A stretch of DNA of 64,000 nucleotides, taken from contig CAWGSF010000009.1 of NCBI GenBank assembly GCA_963825255.1, positions 806,001 to 870,000 of the forward strand. The letters run 5' to 3'. Made by a program: the position numbers and the translations under genes. Under the pieces are notes generated by a model. The model ran no database searches and had not been told where the DNA came from. It worked only from the letters and a program-made list of their open reading frames with translations. Below are positions 39,849-50,054 of the stretch, piece after piece. The number at the start of each line of letters is the position of its first letter. Position 1 is the first letter of the stretch. This DNA comes from JAIBJN01 sp963825255 (GTDB lineage Bacteria > Actinomycetota > Thermoleophilia > Gaiellales > Gaiellaceae).

Positions 39849-40736
39849 ATGACCACGGCAACGCTCCTTCGGGGGCTTCGCGTCCGGTCGGCCGAGATCG
39901 CGGGAGTGCGGACGCGCTACTGGGTCGGAGGCTCGGGACCGCCGCTCCTCCTCGTCCACGGGCTCGGCGGTGCCGCGGTCAACTTCACGCTGCTGGCCCC
40001 GCTTCTGGCGTGCAGCCACCGCGTGCTCGTCCCGGATCTCCCCGGCCACGGGGGAACGGAGCCGCTTCCGTCCCTCGAGAGCCTCGCCGACCTCGGTGCC
40101 CACGCCCTCGCCGTCGCTGAGCACGAGGCGATGCTCCCCGCCGACGTCGTCGGGTACTCCCTCGGCGGGCTGGTGGCGCTCCGAGCGACCCTCGCCCGGC
40201 CGGAGGCCGTGTCCTCGCTCGCGCTCGTGGCCTCGGCGGGGATCATCTCGACGACGCGCCGGGCAGAGATCTGGCTCGCCGTAGCGCGCGCGCTTCGCCC
40301 TGGGCGAGTCGTCGCTCTCGCGCGCTCGTCCGTGTCCCGGCACCGGCGGCTCCGCGCGCTCGTATTCCGGTACTGGGGCGCGGACGACCCGGGCGCGCTG
40401 CCGGGGGAAGCGGTCGAGGGATTCCTGGTCGCCCAGCGTGAACATCGCGACACCGCGAGCGTCGGCCGTGCCCTCCTGCGCGACGAGCCGCGGCCGGACC
40501 TCGAGCACGTGGGCTGCCGCACGCTCGTCGTCTGGGGCGCGCGCGACCGGCTCGTCCCGCTCGAGGACGGCTTCGAGTTCGCGCGCCGGCTCCGCTGCCC
40601 CATCCGCGTCCTGCCCGCCGCCGGCCACCTCGTCGTCGGCGAGAGCCCGGTCGAGCTGGCCGAGCTCCTCGAGGAGTTCCTCGGCGCCGGTGAGCGCGAA
40701 GAGGCTTCGCTAGGCTATGCCCGGTTCGGGGTGTAG
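39849..40736 (+). CDS. Alpha/beta-fold hydrolase
   Basis: 295 residues from ATG 39849. Oxyanion HGLGG, nucleophile Ser in GYSLGGLVALRA, acid Asp in VVWGARDRLVPL and His in PAAGHLVVGESP: a complete triad of the esterase/C-C hydrolase type. Its last ten bases are also the first ten of tRNA-Pro. Substrate unknown. Confidence 0.88.
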   Translation: MTTATLLRGLRVRSAEIAGVRTRYWVGGSGPPLLLVHGLGGAAVNFTLLAPLLACSHRVLVPDLPGHGGTEPLPSLESLADLGAHALAVAEHEAMLPADVVGYSLGGLVALRATLARPEAVSSLALVASAGIISTTRRAEIWLAVARALRPGRVVALARSSVSRHRRLRALVFRYWGADDPGALPGEAVEGFLVAQREHRDTASVGRALLRDEPRPDLEHVGCRTLVVWGARDRLVPLEDGFEFARRLRCPIRVLPAAGHLVVGESPVELAELLEEFLGAGEREEASLGYARFGV

Positions 40737-40800
40737 CGCAGCCTGGTAGCGCGCGCCGTTCGGGTCGGCGAGGTCCCCGGTTCGAATCCGGGCACCCCGA
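40727..40800 (+). tRNA. tRNA-Pro, anticodon CGG
   Basis: 74 nt. Acceptor arms CGGGGTG/CACCCCG, anticodon stem CGCCG/CGGCG with loop TTCGGGT (anticodon CGG, G37), T loop TTCGAAT with stem CCCGG/CCGGG, discriminator A. CCA is not encoded. It reads codon CCG, common in this GC-rich genome. Confidence 0.95.
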
Positions 40801-40809
40801 CTCTCCGGG

Positions 40810-40833
40810 AGGGCCGCCGCCGCGGCCCTTCTG
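40810..40833 (+). terminator. Hairpin after tRNA-Pro
   Basis: 8-bp stem AGGGCCGC/GCGGCCCT with loop CGCC, then TTCTGT. A modest T-rich tail, so a probable terminator. Confidence 0.6.
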
Positions 40834-40836
40834 TCG

Positions 40837-41238
40837 TCACCGGGCGAGGCTGCGATGGACGATCGCGGTGCACTCGTCCTCGACGTAGTCGAGGCCGGCG
40901 GCCTCGGCGATGCGCCGGGCCTCCGGCGAGACGATGCCGAGCTGGAGCCAGAGCGCTCCCGCGCCGGAGGCGACCGCCTCCAGCGCGATCGCAGGGCAGT
41001 ACTCCGGGCGCCGGAACACGTCCACGAGGTCGATGGGCTCGTCGATGTCGGCGAGCGAGCCGACCCGGCGCTGTCCGAGGATCTCCTCGGGCCCCATCGG
41101 GCGGACGGGGATCACCCGGTAGCCGACGCCGACCAGGTACCGCATCACCGAGTTGCTGGGCCGCTCGGGGCGGGGCGAGGCGCCGACGAGCGCGATCGTG
41201 CGCGCCGCCGCCAGGATCTCAGCGGGGCTCCGGGCCAC
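40837..41238 (-). CDS. CoA-binding (YccU-like) domain protein
   Basis: 133 residues, one Rossmann-type CoA-binding domain: TIALVGASPRPERPSNSVMRYL, a GYRVIPVRP strand and LVDVFRRPEYCPAIALEA. ALWLQLGIVSPEA and the ending with DECTAIVH match the small stand-alone form of the succinyl-CoA synthetase alpha fold. Role not established in general. Confidence 0.88.
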   Translation of the reverse strand: MARSPAEILAAARTIALVGASPRPERPSNSVMRYLVGVGYRVIPVRPMGPEEILGQRRVGSLADIDEPIDLVDVFRRPEYCPAIALEAVASGAGALWLQLGIVSPEARRIAEAAGLDYVEDECTAIVHRSLAR

Positions 41239-41248
41239 CGCTCAAGGC

Positions 41249-41254
41249 TATCCT
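41249..41254 (+). promoter_or_regulatory. -10-like TATCCT seven bases before the nitrilase ATG
   Basis: Leaderless spacing; no Shine-Dalgarno sequence is seen between it and ATG 41262. Confidence 0.35.
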
Positions 41255-41261
41255 GTGGGCG

Positions 41262-42098
41262 ATGGCCGACCTCCTGCGCGTCGCCTGCGTCCAGCTCAAC
41301 GCCTCGGGCTCGAAGGCGGACAACATCGAGCGGGCCGAGGCGCTCGTTGCCCGCGCCGCCGCGACCGGCGCCGACGTCGTCCTCCTGCCCGAGAAGTGGA
41401 ACGGCATCGGGACGGCCGAGATCCTCCTCGAGGTCGCCGAGTCGCTCGACGGCGGCGAGACGGTCGAGGCGATGAGCGGCTGGGCTCGCACGCACGGGAT
41501 CACGCTCGTGGGCGGCTCGATCGCCGAGCGGCGCGAGGGCCGCGAGAAGCTCTCGAACACGTCCGTCGTCTTCGACCCCGAGGGCGAGATCGCCGCCGTC
41601 TACCGCAAGATCCACCTGTTCGACGTCGAGGTGGGCGGGCACGTGTACCGCGAGTCGGAGACGGAGGAGCCCGGGGACGAGCCCGTGACCTGCGAGGTCG
41701 AGGGCTGGCGTGTCGGCCTCAGCGTCTGCTACGACCTGCGCTTCCCCGAGCTGTATCGGATCCTCGCGGTCGAGGGCGCCGAGCTCGTCACCGTCCCCGC
41801 CGCGTTCACCCTCTACACCGGCAAGGACCACTGGGAGCTGCTTCTCCGCGCCCGCGCGGTCGAGAACCAGTGCTTCGTCGCCGCCGCGAACCAGTGGGGC
41901 GTGAACGCGGGCGGGAAGCCGTCGTACGGCCGCAGCTCGATCGTCGACCCCTGGGGCGTCGTCCTCGCGCAGGCGCCGGACGAGGACTGCGTGATCTCCG
42001 CCGAGCTCGACCGGGCTGCGATGGAGCGGATCCGCCGCGCGCTCCCGTCGCTCGCCAACCGCCAGCCCGCCGCGTACACGTGGCCGGCGGAGGTCTAG
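41262..42098 (+). CDS. Carbon-nitrogen hydrolase (nitrilase family)
   Basis: 278 residues. The Glu-Lys-Cys catalytic set is visible: Glu in LLPEKWNG, Lys in YRKIHLFDVE, Cys in LSVCYDLRFPELYR. The closing PWGVVLAQA is typical of the Nit1/Nit2 (omega-amidase, deaminated-glutathione amidase) branch, which is the most likely activity. The next gene overlaps its end. Confidence 0.9.
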   Translation: MADLLRVACVQLNASGSKADNIERAEALVARAAATGADVVLLPEKWNGIGTAEILLEVAESLDGGETVEAMSGWARTHGITLVGGSIAERREGREKLSNTSVVFDPEGEIAAVYRKIHLFDVEVGGHVYRESETEEPGDEPVTCEVEGWRVGLSVCYDLRFPELYRILAVEGAELVTVPAAFTLYTGKDHWELLLRARAVENQCFVAAANQWGVNAGGKPSYGRSSIVDPWGVVLAQAPDEDCVISAELDRAAMERIRRALPSLANRQPAAYTWPAEV

Positions 42099-42799
42099 GG
42101 GCGGACGCCGGCCGTCGGGTCGACGCCGTCCTCTTCGACGTCGACTTCACGCTCGCGAAGCCGGGCCCGCTGCTCGGGCCGGAGGGCTACCGAACCGCCG
42201 GCGCCCGGCACGGGCTCGACCTCGACCCCGAGCTCTACCAGGCGGCCCGCGCGGCGGCAGTCGAGGACCTCGAGCACCACCCGGAGCTGGAGCACGACGA
42301 GGAGATCTGGGTCCGGTTCACGGAGGACATCGTGCGCGGGATGGGCGGCGACGGTCCCCGCGTGCGCGAGGTGGCCCGGGCGATCACGGACGGCTGGCTC
42401 CATTCCGCGAACTTCGAGCTCTACGAGGACGTCCTGCCCGTGCTCGCGCGCCTTCGCGAGGCGGACGTGAAGATCGGGCTCGTCTCGAACACGAGCCGCG
42501 ACCTGACCGCGTTCGTCGGCCACTTCTCGCTCACGGTGGACGCCTGGATCTCCTCGGGCGTGCACGGAAAGGTCAAGCCGAGCCCCTCCATCTTCCTCGC
42601 GGCCCTCGAGCTGCTCGACGTCGAGCCCGCCGCGGCCGTCATGGTCGGCGACTCGCTCCTCGACGACGTCGAGGGCGCGCGCGCCCTCGGCATCCGCGCG
42701 TTCCTCATCGACCGCGAGGGGAGGTTCCCGGAGCGCGACGACGCGCTCCCGACCCTGCTCGCCCTCCCTGCCCTCCTCGGCCTCGGCGATGGGTCGTAG
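42080..42799 (+). CDS. HAD-superfamily hydrolase
   Basis: 239 residues from GTG 42080 (overlapping the nitrilase by 19 nt). Motif I DVDFTL, motif II VSNTSRD, Lys in HGKVKPSPSIF and motif IV MVGDSLLDDVEGARALG are complete. The helical cap is of type I. The substrate is not predictable. Its end overlaps the MFS gene start by 11 nt. Confidence 0.85.
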   Translation: MAGGGLGADAGRRVDAVLFDVDFTLAKPGPLLGPEGYRTAGARHGLDLDPELYQAARAAAVEDLEHHPELEHDEEIWVRFTEDIVRGMGGDGPRVREVARAITDGWLHSANFELYEDVLPVLARLREADVKIGLVSNTSRDLTAFVGHFSLTVDAWISSGVHGKVKPSPSIFLAALELLDVEPAAAVMVGDSLLDDVEGARALGIRAFLIDREGRFPERDDALPTLLALPALLGLGDGS

Positions 42800-44091
42800 C
42801 CGGCTCGCGCTCGTTCCCCGGCCGGCTCCGGCGCCGGAGCCCGGCCAGCGGGCCCTCATCTGGACCCTCGGCCTCGGCGCCTTCGGGCTCGCCTGGTCGA
42901 TCACGACCGTCGCCGCCTACCTTCCGCCGGTCCTGGGGAAGTTCACGAGCTCGAGCACGCTGATCGGGCTCGTCCTCGCCGCCGAAGGGCTTCTTCGCGT
43001 TCTTCATCCCGCTCATCGTCGGGCCGACGAGCGACGCGACCCAGACGTCGTTCGGGCGCCGGCGCCCGTACATGACCCTCGCGCTCCTGCCCATGGCGCT
43101 CGCCCTGGCGGCCGTCGCGTTCATGGCGAGCTTCCAGGCGACGGCGTTCGCGCTCTTCGCGTTCTTCTTCGCCTACTACCTGTACGAGCCGCCGTACCGC
43201 GGCCTCTACCCGGACCTGCTCGACGACCGCGTGTTCGGACGGGCGCAGGGCGTCCAGCACATCTTCCGGGGAGCGGCGCTCGGCGGGGCCCTCGTCGGCG
43301 GCGGCTTCCTGCTGGCGCTCTGGGAGCCCGCGCCGTTCATCCTCGCCGCGTGCGTCGTGCTCGTCGCCTGCGGCGCCGTCATCGTCTTCATCCGTGAGGA
43401 CACGGGCGGCGAGCGCCGGTACGCGCGCCTGCGGACCGTGCTGGCGGCCCCGTGGCGCGTCGTTCGCCGCGAGCGAAACGTCCGTCGGTTCCTCGTCGCC
43501 AACACCGCGTGGGAGGCGACGTTCGCCGGGATGCGGACCTTCGTCGTCCTCTACATCATCGACGGGCTCGGCCAGCCGCTCCACGTCTCGTCGATCGTCC
43601 TCGCGGTCGTGGCCGGCGGGTACGTCACCGCCGCTGTCCTCTCCGGGCTCTTCGCCGACCGCTTCGGTCTCGGCAACGTGATCCTCGGGGCGTCGTGGGT
43701 GTACGGCCTCGGGCTCCTGACCGCCGGCTTCGCGGAGTCGTGGCACTGGTGGTACTGCGCGCTGATCTTCCCGGTCGCCGTCGCGGGCGGGACGGTCATG
43801 ACGCTCTCCTGGGGGCTCCTCTTCAAGGTCATGCCCGACGGCGACCGCGGCACGGTGACCGGGCTCGCGACGACGACGAAGGGCATCGGGCTCGTGCTCG
43901 GCCCGCTCGCCGCCGGCGCGGCGATCGACCTCTTCCACTCGGCCCTCGGGGCGACGGGCGGCTACGCGGCGCTCTGGCCGACGGTGGCGGTGCCGGTGCT
44001 GCTCGTCATCCCCCTCGTCGCGCTCCTCGCCGACGCCGAGAAGGCGGCCGCGTCGGCGCCTAGAGGCAGGGGGACCGGTCCGGCGCGATGA
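42789..44091 (+). pseudogene. MFS transporter (frame broken once)
   Basis: ATG 42789 gives TLGLGAFGLAWSITTVAAYLPPVLGKF and VLAAEG in one frame. FFAFFIPLIVGPTSDATQTSFGRRRPY and the remaining ten or so membrane helices follow in the next frame. One surplus C near 42990 accounts for it. The loop GPTSD...FGRRRP is the MFS signature of sugar-cation symporter-like carriers. The end runs 32 nt into the convergent gene. Confidence 0.8.
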
Positions 44092-44647
44092 GGCCGAAGC
44101 CCCAGACCTCGTCCTCGTAGACGTAGAAGACGCTCCGCGGGCCGTCCTCGTCACCGACGAGCGCGAGGTAGTCGCCGCAGTCCTGCTCGGCCAGCTCGCC
44201 GTAGGTGGCGCCGACGTCGCCCGCGGGATCCGCCAGCGCCAGCCCTTCCGGGGTGGCCCAGCCCGCCGGCTGCCAGACGGTGAAGGCGTGCACGGCGCGC
44301 CCGCCGGCGAAGACGACGCCCGTCCCCTGGGCCCGGAAGGGGCGCTCGTTGAAGTACCAGGTCGTCTGCCGGCAGTCGCGGCAGACGCCGTGGCGTTCCC
44401 CCCACGCGGCGAGCACCTCGTCCTGGGTCATCCCGACGCTGACGCCGGCGAGGCTCTCGCCGGGCGTGAAGGTCCCACCCGTCGGCGGCTCCGCGGCGGC
44501 CGGGAGCGCCACGAGGAGCGCGACCGCCAGCGCCGCCGACCGCCGCGAGGAGGCGCCTTGTGTTTGTGCACGCGGGCTGTCGCTGCTCGCCCCGCGAGCT
44601 TCCGGGCAGGATTCGTAGCCCCGGTTTCGAACGCCTGCCCGTGTCAT
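44060..44647 (-). CDS. Predicted secreted protein, BamE/SmpA-like repeat
   Basis: 195 residues as called. A hydrophobic signal (AALAVALLVALPAAA) is preceded by an unusually long 37-residue N-terminal arm, so the true start may lie downstream. The mature part begins with SLAGVSVGMTQDEVLAAWG, a pattern seen in SmpA/OmlA-like domains. It has two Cys pairs (CRDCRQTTWYF). Function unknown. Confidence 0.55.
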   Translation of the reverse strand: MTRAGVRNRGYESCPEARGASSDSPRAQTQGASSRRSAALAVALLVALPAAAEPPTGGTFTPGESLAGVSVGMTQDEVLAAWGERHGVCRDCRQTTWYFNERPFRAQGTGVVFAGGRAVHAFTVWQPAGWATPEGLALADPAGDVGATYGELAEQDCGDYLALVGDEDGPRSVFYVYEDEVWGFGLIAPDRSPCL

Positions 44648-44710
44648 TTGTGCGGTGGAACGACAAGGCGGCCGGCGCGCACGAGCAGGGACGTCCTCGG
44701 GATCTCGCTA

Positions 44711-45929
44711 CTAGCGGGAGCGGGCGAGGAGCGCGGGAGCCCACGATGCGAGCGGGGAGACCTCGCCGTCGCGCCCGTTCAGGTTCCGGTACCCGAGCGC
44801 GTGCTCGGCCTGCATCATCTTGTGGATCTGGGTCGTGCCCTCGTAGATGATGGGCGCGCGCGCGTTCCGGAAGTAGCGCTCGATCCCGTACTCGGCCGAG
44901 TACCCGTAGGCGCCGTGCACCTGCACGGCGAGGTGGGCGGCCTTGAAGGCGGACTCGGTCGCGTGCCACTTGGCGAGGCTCGTCTCGCGCGTGTTGCGGA
45001 CGCCGCGGTCCTTGAGCCAGGCCGCCTGCATGACGAGGAGCTTGGACGTCTCGTAGTCGAGCACCATCTCGGCGATCATGTCCTGGACGAACTGGTTCTT
45101 GCCGATCGGCCGGCCGAACGTCTCGCGCTCGCGCGCGTAGGAGACCGAGCGCTCGAGGCAGGCGCGGATGACCCCGCACGCGCCGGCGGCCACGGTGAAG
45201 CGGCCCTGGTCGAGGCTGTGCATGGCGATCTCGAAGCCCTGGCCCTCCTCGCCGACGAGGTTCTCCGCGGGCACCTCGACGTCCTCGAAGAAGAGCTCGC
45301 CCGTGGATCCTGCCCAGATGCCGAGCTTGTGCTCGGTGTCCGCCGTCGTCACGCCCGGCCACGCGCGCTCGACGATGAACGCCGAGATGCCCTTGTGCTT
45401 CGCCGACGGGTCGGTCTTGGCGAAGACGAGCGCGTGGTCGGCGACCGAGGCGTACGAGATCCAGTTCTTCTGGCCGTTGAGGATGTAGCGGTCGCCGTCG
45501 CGCTTCGCGTTCGTGAGCATCGAGGCGACGTCCGAGCCGGCGGCCGGCTCGGTCAGCCCGAAGCAGGCGAGCTTCTCGCCGCGCGCCTGCGGGGCGAGGT
45601 AGCGCTGCTTCTGCTCCTCGGTCCCGTAGCGCAGGAGCGCTGAGCGAGTTGAGCCCGACGTGGACGGAGATCAGGGTCCGGAACGCCGCCTCGCCGCGCT
45701 CGATCTCCTCGCACGAGAGCGCCTCGCAGACGAAGTCCAGCCCGGCCCCGCCGTACTCCTCGGGGATGACGATGCCCAGCAGGCCCAGCTCGGCCATGCC
45801 CTCGATGATCGACATGTCGAGGTGGTGGTTGATGTCGTTCTCGATCGCGTTGGGCAGGATCCGCTCGTCCACGAACTGGCGGACGGTCGCCTGCACCTCG
45901 CGCTGCTCGGACGTGAGGTCGAAATCCAC
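44711..45929 (-). pseudogene. Acyl-CoA dehydrogenase (frame broken once)
   Basis: The start MDFDLTSEQREVQATVRQFV through GLLGIVIPEEYGGAGLDF is in one frame; KRDGDRYILNGQKNWISYAS to the end is in another. A surplus base near 45641 restores a protein of about 400 residues. FAD and substrate-loop segments and the catalytic Glu in IIYEGTTQIHKMMQAEHALG are present. It would perform alpha,beta-oxidation of an acyl-CoA, passing electrons to ETF. No other beta-oxidation gene is adjacent. Confidence 0.82.
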
Positions 45930-45988
45930 GCGCCGTAGTCTACGGCCGGGACTTGCAAGCCGGGGCGGAAGCTGCTTTCCTGGCCGGC

Positions 45989-46727
45989 GTGCGACGACTC
46001 GTCCTGACGACGCTCGTGGCCGCCGCGGCGGTGCTCGCCGGCCCCGTCGCCGGAGCCGGCGCGGCCCTCACGGCGAGCCAGATTCGGATCGGCAACCACG
46101 CGCCCGTCGTCCGCGTCGTCGTCGACTTCACGGGCGGCGGGAACCTGACGCTCGGCGACGTGCTCGCCGTCGACCCCGAGCCCTTCCAGGACGGCCTCGT
46201 CCGGATCAGGGTCGAGAACGTGGGCATCCAGTCGAACGCGAGCTCCCGGCGCCGTGCCGGCGTCCGCGCCCGCATCAACGAGGGGACGAACGCGCTGACG
46301 CTGCGCGTCCAGGGGGCCGACCACCGGTTCAAGTACGTCTCCTACGTCGTCTTCGCGTCGCCGCAGCGGCTGGTCGTCGACCTCTGGAAGGCCGCAGCCG
46401 CCGACGCCGGGCGCCCAGATCCTCCGCGGCCGCCTCGGCTGCCTCACCCTCGACAGCTGGCGCGTCAGGGCGGGACGCGCCACCGCCAGCGGCACCGAGC
46501 AGGACCTCTTCGAGCACATGTTCGCGATGACGCTCAGGAAGGCCAACGGGGCCGTCGTGAAGACGCGCGGCGTGACGGCCTCGAACGGGGCCTGGCACCG
46601 CTCGTTCGCCTACGCGATCGGGCATCAGCAGGCGGGCACGCTCGAGGTCGTGGACTTCTCCGAGAAGGACGGCTCGCTCATCTGCATCGCGCAGGTGCGG
46701 GTGACGCTCCGCCCGCCTCCGCCGTAG
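45989..46727 (+). pseudogene. Secreted AMIN + Gmad2-like domain protein (frame broken once)
   Basis: GTG start, signal peptide (LVLTTLVAAAAVLAGPVAG), then an AMIN-type beta domain (RVVVDFTGGGNLTLGDVL, PQRLVVDLWKA). After a surplus G near 46411 the frame changes to a GmaD2-like immunoglobulin fold (TASNGAWHRSFAYAIGH, GTLEVVDFSEKDGS). Both domains occur in cell-wall associated proteins of Gram-positives. About 245 residues after repair. Confidence 0.65.
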
Positions 46728-46752
46728 CGGTTCGGTAGCTCGGATCCTTGGA

Positions 46753-46758
46753 TAGACT
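46753..46758 (+). promoter_or_regulatory. -10-like TAGACT seven bases before a TTG start
   Basis: A TTCGGT hexamer lies 16 bp upstream. Leaderless-type spacing for the VanW gene. Confidence 0.35.
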
Positions 46759-46765
46759 CGGCGCC

Positions 46766-48614
46766 TTGCGCGCGGAGGCTGGTGTCCGGCCGGTCCGGGA
46801 GGATCGGCCTGCCCGAGCCCGGCGACGCCGTCCGAGCCTGCTCAGGCGCGCGGTGCGCCCCGGGCTGATCGCGCTTGCCGCCGTTTCGGTCGCTGCTCCT
46901 GGCCGCCGGGGCTCGGCTTCGCCGGCTCCGCGAGCCGCATTCCCGCGGGCGTGACGATCGCCGGCGTCGACGTCGGCGGCCTCACCGCCGAGGAGGCCCA
47001 GGCGAAGCTGGCGGAGAAGGCCCGCGAGTCCGCGTCCGTCCCCGTCGTCTTCACGGCCGGCGGGGACCGGTACCCGATCCGCCCCGACGCCGTGGACACG
47101 CGCGCCGACTGGGCCGCCGCCGTGTCCGCCGCGCTCGAGCACGGGGACGGGCCGCTGCCGATCCGCGGGCTCGAGCGGCTCTGGCTCCGCTTCACCGGCG
47201 CCGACGTCGATCCGCCCGTCGACGTGGACGAGGTCGCGCTCGGCGCGAGGCTCACGCACGTGGCCGACGACGTCGACCGGCCCGCGCGCGAGGCGTCCAT
47301 CGTGCTCGCCGGGTTGACGCCGCGAGATCCTCCCGGAGAGCGCGGGCCGGGAGCTCGACCAGGACGCCGCGCACGGGGTCGTGGCGGCCGCGCTCGGCGG
47401 CTTCGAGCGCGAGGAGACGCCGCTGCCGGTCGGGGTCGACGCGCCCGTCGTCACCCGGGCGAAGCTCGTCCCGGTCGCCGCGCAGGTCCGGACGGTCCTG
47501 TCCGAGCCGGTCAAGCTCACGATCGGCGCCGCCGCGGTCACGGCCAGGCCGGCTGAGACGGCGCGCCTCCTGGCGCTCCCCGCCGACGGCGTCGCCACGC
47601 TCCAGATCGATCGCAAGGCCGCCGCCGGCTTCTTCGAGAACATCGCGCACGGCGTCGCCCGCCCGCCCCGCGACGCCGGCTTCGCCGTCCGGCCGGATGG
47701 CCAGGTCCGCGTGGTGCCGTCCCGCCCGGGTCGCGAGCTCGACGTCCCGGCGACGTCGGCGGCGCTCCTGGCGGCGGCGTCCCGGACGATGAACCGGAGC
47801 GCCGAGCTCGTCGTCGACCAGAAGGCGCCGCAGTTCCTCACGCAGGAGGCGCGGGCGCTCGGCATCAAGCGCCAGCTGGCCTCGTACGTGACGCTCTACT
47901 CGGGGACGCCCGACCGGATCACCAACCTCCAGCGGGCGATCGACCTCCTGGACGGCGCGCGGATCGCTCCCGGGGAGGTGTTCTCGCTCAACGCGCGACT
48001 CGGGCCGCGCACGCTCGAGCGCGGGTTCCGGCCGGCCCCGGTCATCCTCGACGGCAAGTACGAGGAGGGCGTCGGCGGCGGGGTCTCGCAGGTGGCGACG
48101 ACGGTCTTCAACGCCGCCTGGGAAGCGGGGATCAAGATCGCGGAGCGCCACGCGCACGCGCTCTACATCAGCCGCTATCCGACCGGCCGCGACGCGACCC
48201 TCAACTACCCGGACGTCGACCTCAAGGTCGAGAACGACACGGGCCGCTGGATCGCGATCGAGGCCTCGTACGACGAGAGCGGCATCATCGTCCGCCTGCT
48301 GGGGAGCGGGCCGGAGCGCCGCGTCGAGAGCATCGCCGGCGAGCTCGAGGACACGGGCAAGCCGCAGGTCGAGCGCGAGCCCGACCCGGACCTCTACGTC
48401 GGCGAGAAGTTCGTCGAGGACTACGGCGAGCCGTCGCGCGAGGTCAGCGTCCAGCGGATCGTCTACCGCGGCGACGAGGTTCTCTACCGCGAGACCTGGA
48501 ACACCGCCTACCGCTCGGAGCCGAAGATCGTCCACGTGGGGACGAAGCCCCTCCCGGTCGCCGGAGGAGGAGGCGCAGGAGCCGAAGCCGAAGAGCGACG
48601 AGGCGCCGGGCTAG
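46766..48614 (+). pseudogene. VanW-family membrane protein (four internal shifts)
   Basis: After repair about 614 residues: a basic N-terminus, one membrane helix, two peptidoglycan-binding-like domains beginning ITIAGVDVGGLTAEEAQAKL-like (here VTIAGVDVGGL), and a VanW domain (APGEVFSLNARLGPRTLERGF, EEGVGGGVSQVATTVFNAA, ISRYPTGRDATLNYP). Surplus bases near 46893, 46910, 47323 and 48561 break the frame; the last restores an ending EEEAQEPKPKSDEAPG and a TAG. VanW proteins occur near glycopeptide-resistance genes but also widely elsewhere; their role is not settled. Confidence 0.82.
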
Positions 48615-49042
48615 GCGCCGGCCGACTCGACCTCGGCGATCGCCTCGGCCAGCCACGCCGGCATCCGCGTCGGCCGGAGCGTCTCCGCGTTGACGCAGGC
48701 GTGCGACGTCCAGCCGTCGGCGAGGACCGTCGCCGGCTCGTTCGCCCGCTCGATCACGTACTCGAAGCGGAAGCGCGCGCCGCGCACGTCGGAGGCACGG
48801 ACGTGGATCACGAGCTCGTCGTCGAAGCGGGCTCCGTCGAGGTACCGGACGTGCGCCTCGACCGTCGTCGCGTCGACGCCTTCCTCCTCCACGAGGCCCC
48901 TGTAGCCGCCCCGGAACCGCGCGAGGTAGGCGATGCGGGCGATCTCGAACCACACGAGGTAGACGGCGTTGTGGACCACGCCCTGGGCGTCCGTCTCGTC
49001 GAAGCGGACGCGCAGGTCGGTGGCGAAGTTGTAGCCGTCCAT
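48611..49042 (-). CDS. Acyl-CoA thioesterase, hotdog fold (4HBT/YbgC-like)
   Basis: 143 residues from ATG 49042. VRFDETDAQGVVHNAVYLVWFEIARIAYL carries the Asp-x(6)-His pattern of 4-hydroxybenzoyl-CoA-type thioesterases. FEYVIERANEPATVLADGWTSHACV matches the later strands. The substrate acyl group is unknown. It converges with the VanW gene, stops overlapping. Confidence 0.85.
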   Translation of the reverse strand: MDGYNFATDLRVRFDETDAQGVVHNAVYLVWFEIARIAYLARFRGGYRGLVEEEGVDATTVEAHVRYLDGARFDDELVIHVRASDVRGARFRFEYVIERANEPATVLADGWTSHACVNAETLRPTRMPAWLAEAIAEVESAGA

Positions 49043-49088
49043 CGGAAGGCGGAACTTTCGCAGCCCTCTGCCTGTCCAAGCAACCGAG

Positions 49089-49996
49089 ATGGAGAAGAAC
49101 CGGACGCGGAACCTCGCGCTCGTCCTCGCCCTCGCGGTCTCGGCCCTCGCTCCGATCGCCTGCTCGTCCGGGGACGACGAGGAGGGAGCGGCCTCGGCGG
49201 GGGACGTCGGCGCGGTCGCGCGCGAGGCGACCGGGGGCGAGACGACGGCCGCCTCGCCGGTCTCCGCGCCGGTCGAGAGCTCTGTCCCCGCCGTCGGCCC
49301 GCAGGTCGTGCAGACCGCGCGGTCTCGCTCACGGTCGGACGGGACGACTTCGAGCAGACCATCGACCGCGCGCGCTCGATCGCGCTCGGGCTCGGCGGGT
49401 TCGTCGTCAGCTCGAGCGCGTCGCAGGAGGGCGAGAACCGCCTGGTGAGCGGGACGCTCGTCGTCCGCGTCCCCGAGTCTGCCTACGCGGAGGCCATGAG
49501 CCGCCTCGCCGGCCTCGGGACAGTCGAAGGGCGCGAGGAGACGGGGCAGGACGTCTCGCAGGAGCTCGTCGACCTCGGCGCCCGCGCGCGGCACCTGGAG
49601 GCGGTCGAGCGCCAGCTGCTCGAGCTCCTGAACCGCGCCCGGACCGTGTCGGCCGCGCTCGCCGTGCAGTCGCAGCTGAACCAGGTGCAGCTCGATCTCG
49701 AGCAGACCCGTGGCCGGCTCCTCTACCTGCGCGACCAGGTCACGTACGCGACGATCTCGCTCGACGTCCGCGAGCGGCAGGCCGCGCCCGCGTCCGGCGG
49801 CGACGGCTGGGGGATCGTCTCCGCGTGGGGGACGGCGGCCCGCGGGTTCGTCACCGTGGTCGGCTGGGTGCTGGTCGCCGCGGCGACGATCGCCCCGCTC
49901 GTCCTGCTCCTGGCGCTTGCCTTCCTCGGGGCGCGGCTCGCCTACCGGCGCGGCCTCCTCCGACTCGGGCGCGGCGGCGAGCGGCCCAGCCCGTAG
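49089..49996 (+). pseudogene. DUF4349-type lipoprotein with C-terminal membrane helix (frame broken once)
   Basis: The N-terminus is a lipoprotein signal with Cys in ALAPIACSSG. Near 49321 one base seems missing (or two extra). Past that point a typical DUF4349 body follows: FEQTIDRARSIALGLGGFV, RVPESAYAEAMSRLAGLG, a coil QSQLNQVQLDLEQTRGRLLYL, and a C-terminal membrane helix. It is the only disruption of deletion type in the window. About 300 residues after repair. Confidence 0.75.
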
Positions 49997-50054
49997 CGCC
50001 CGGCGCTCTCGCGGTATGGTCCCTTCCCGGGACCGACCGACGACGGAGGGCCGA

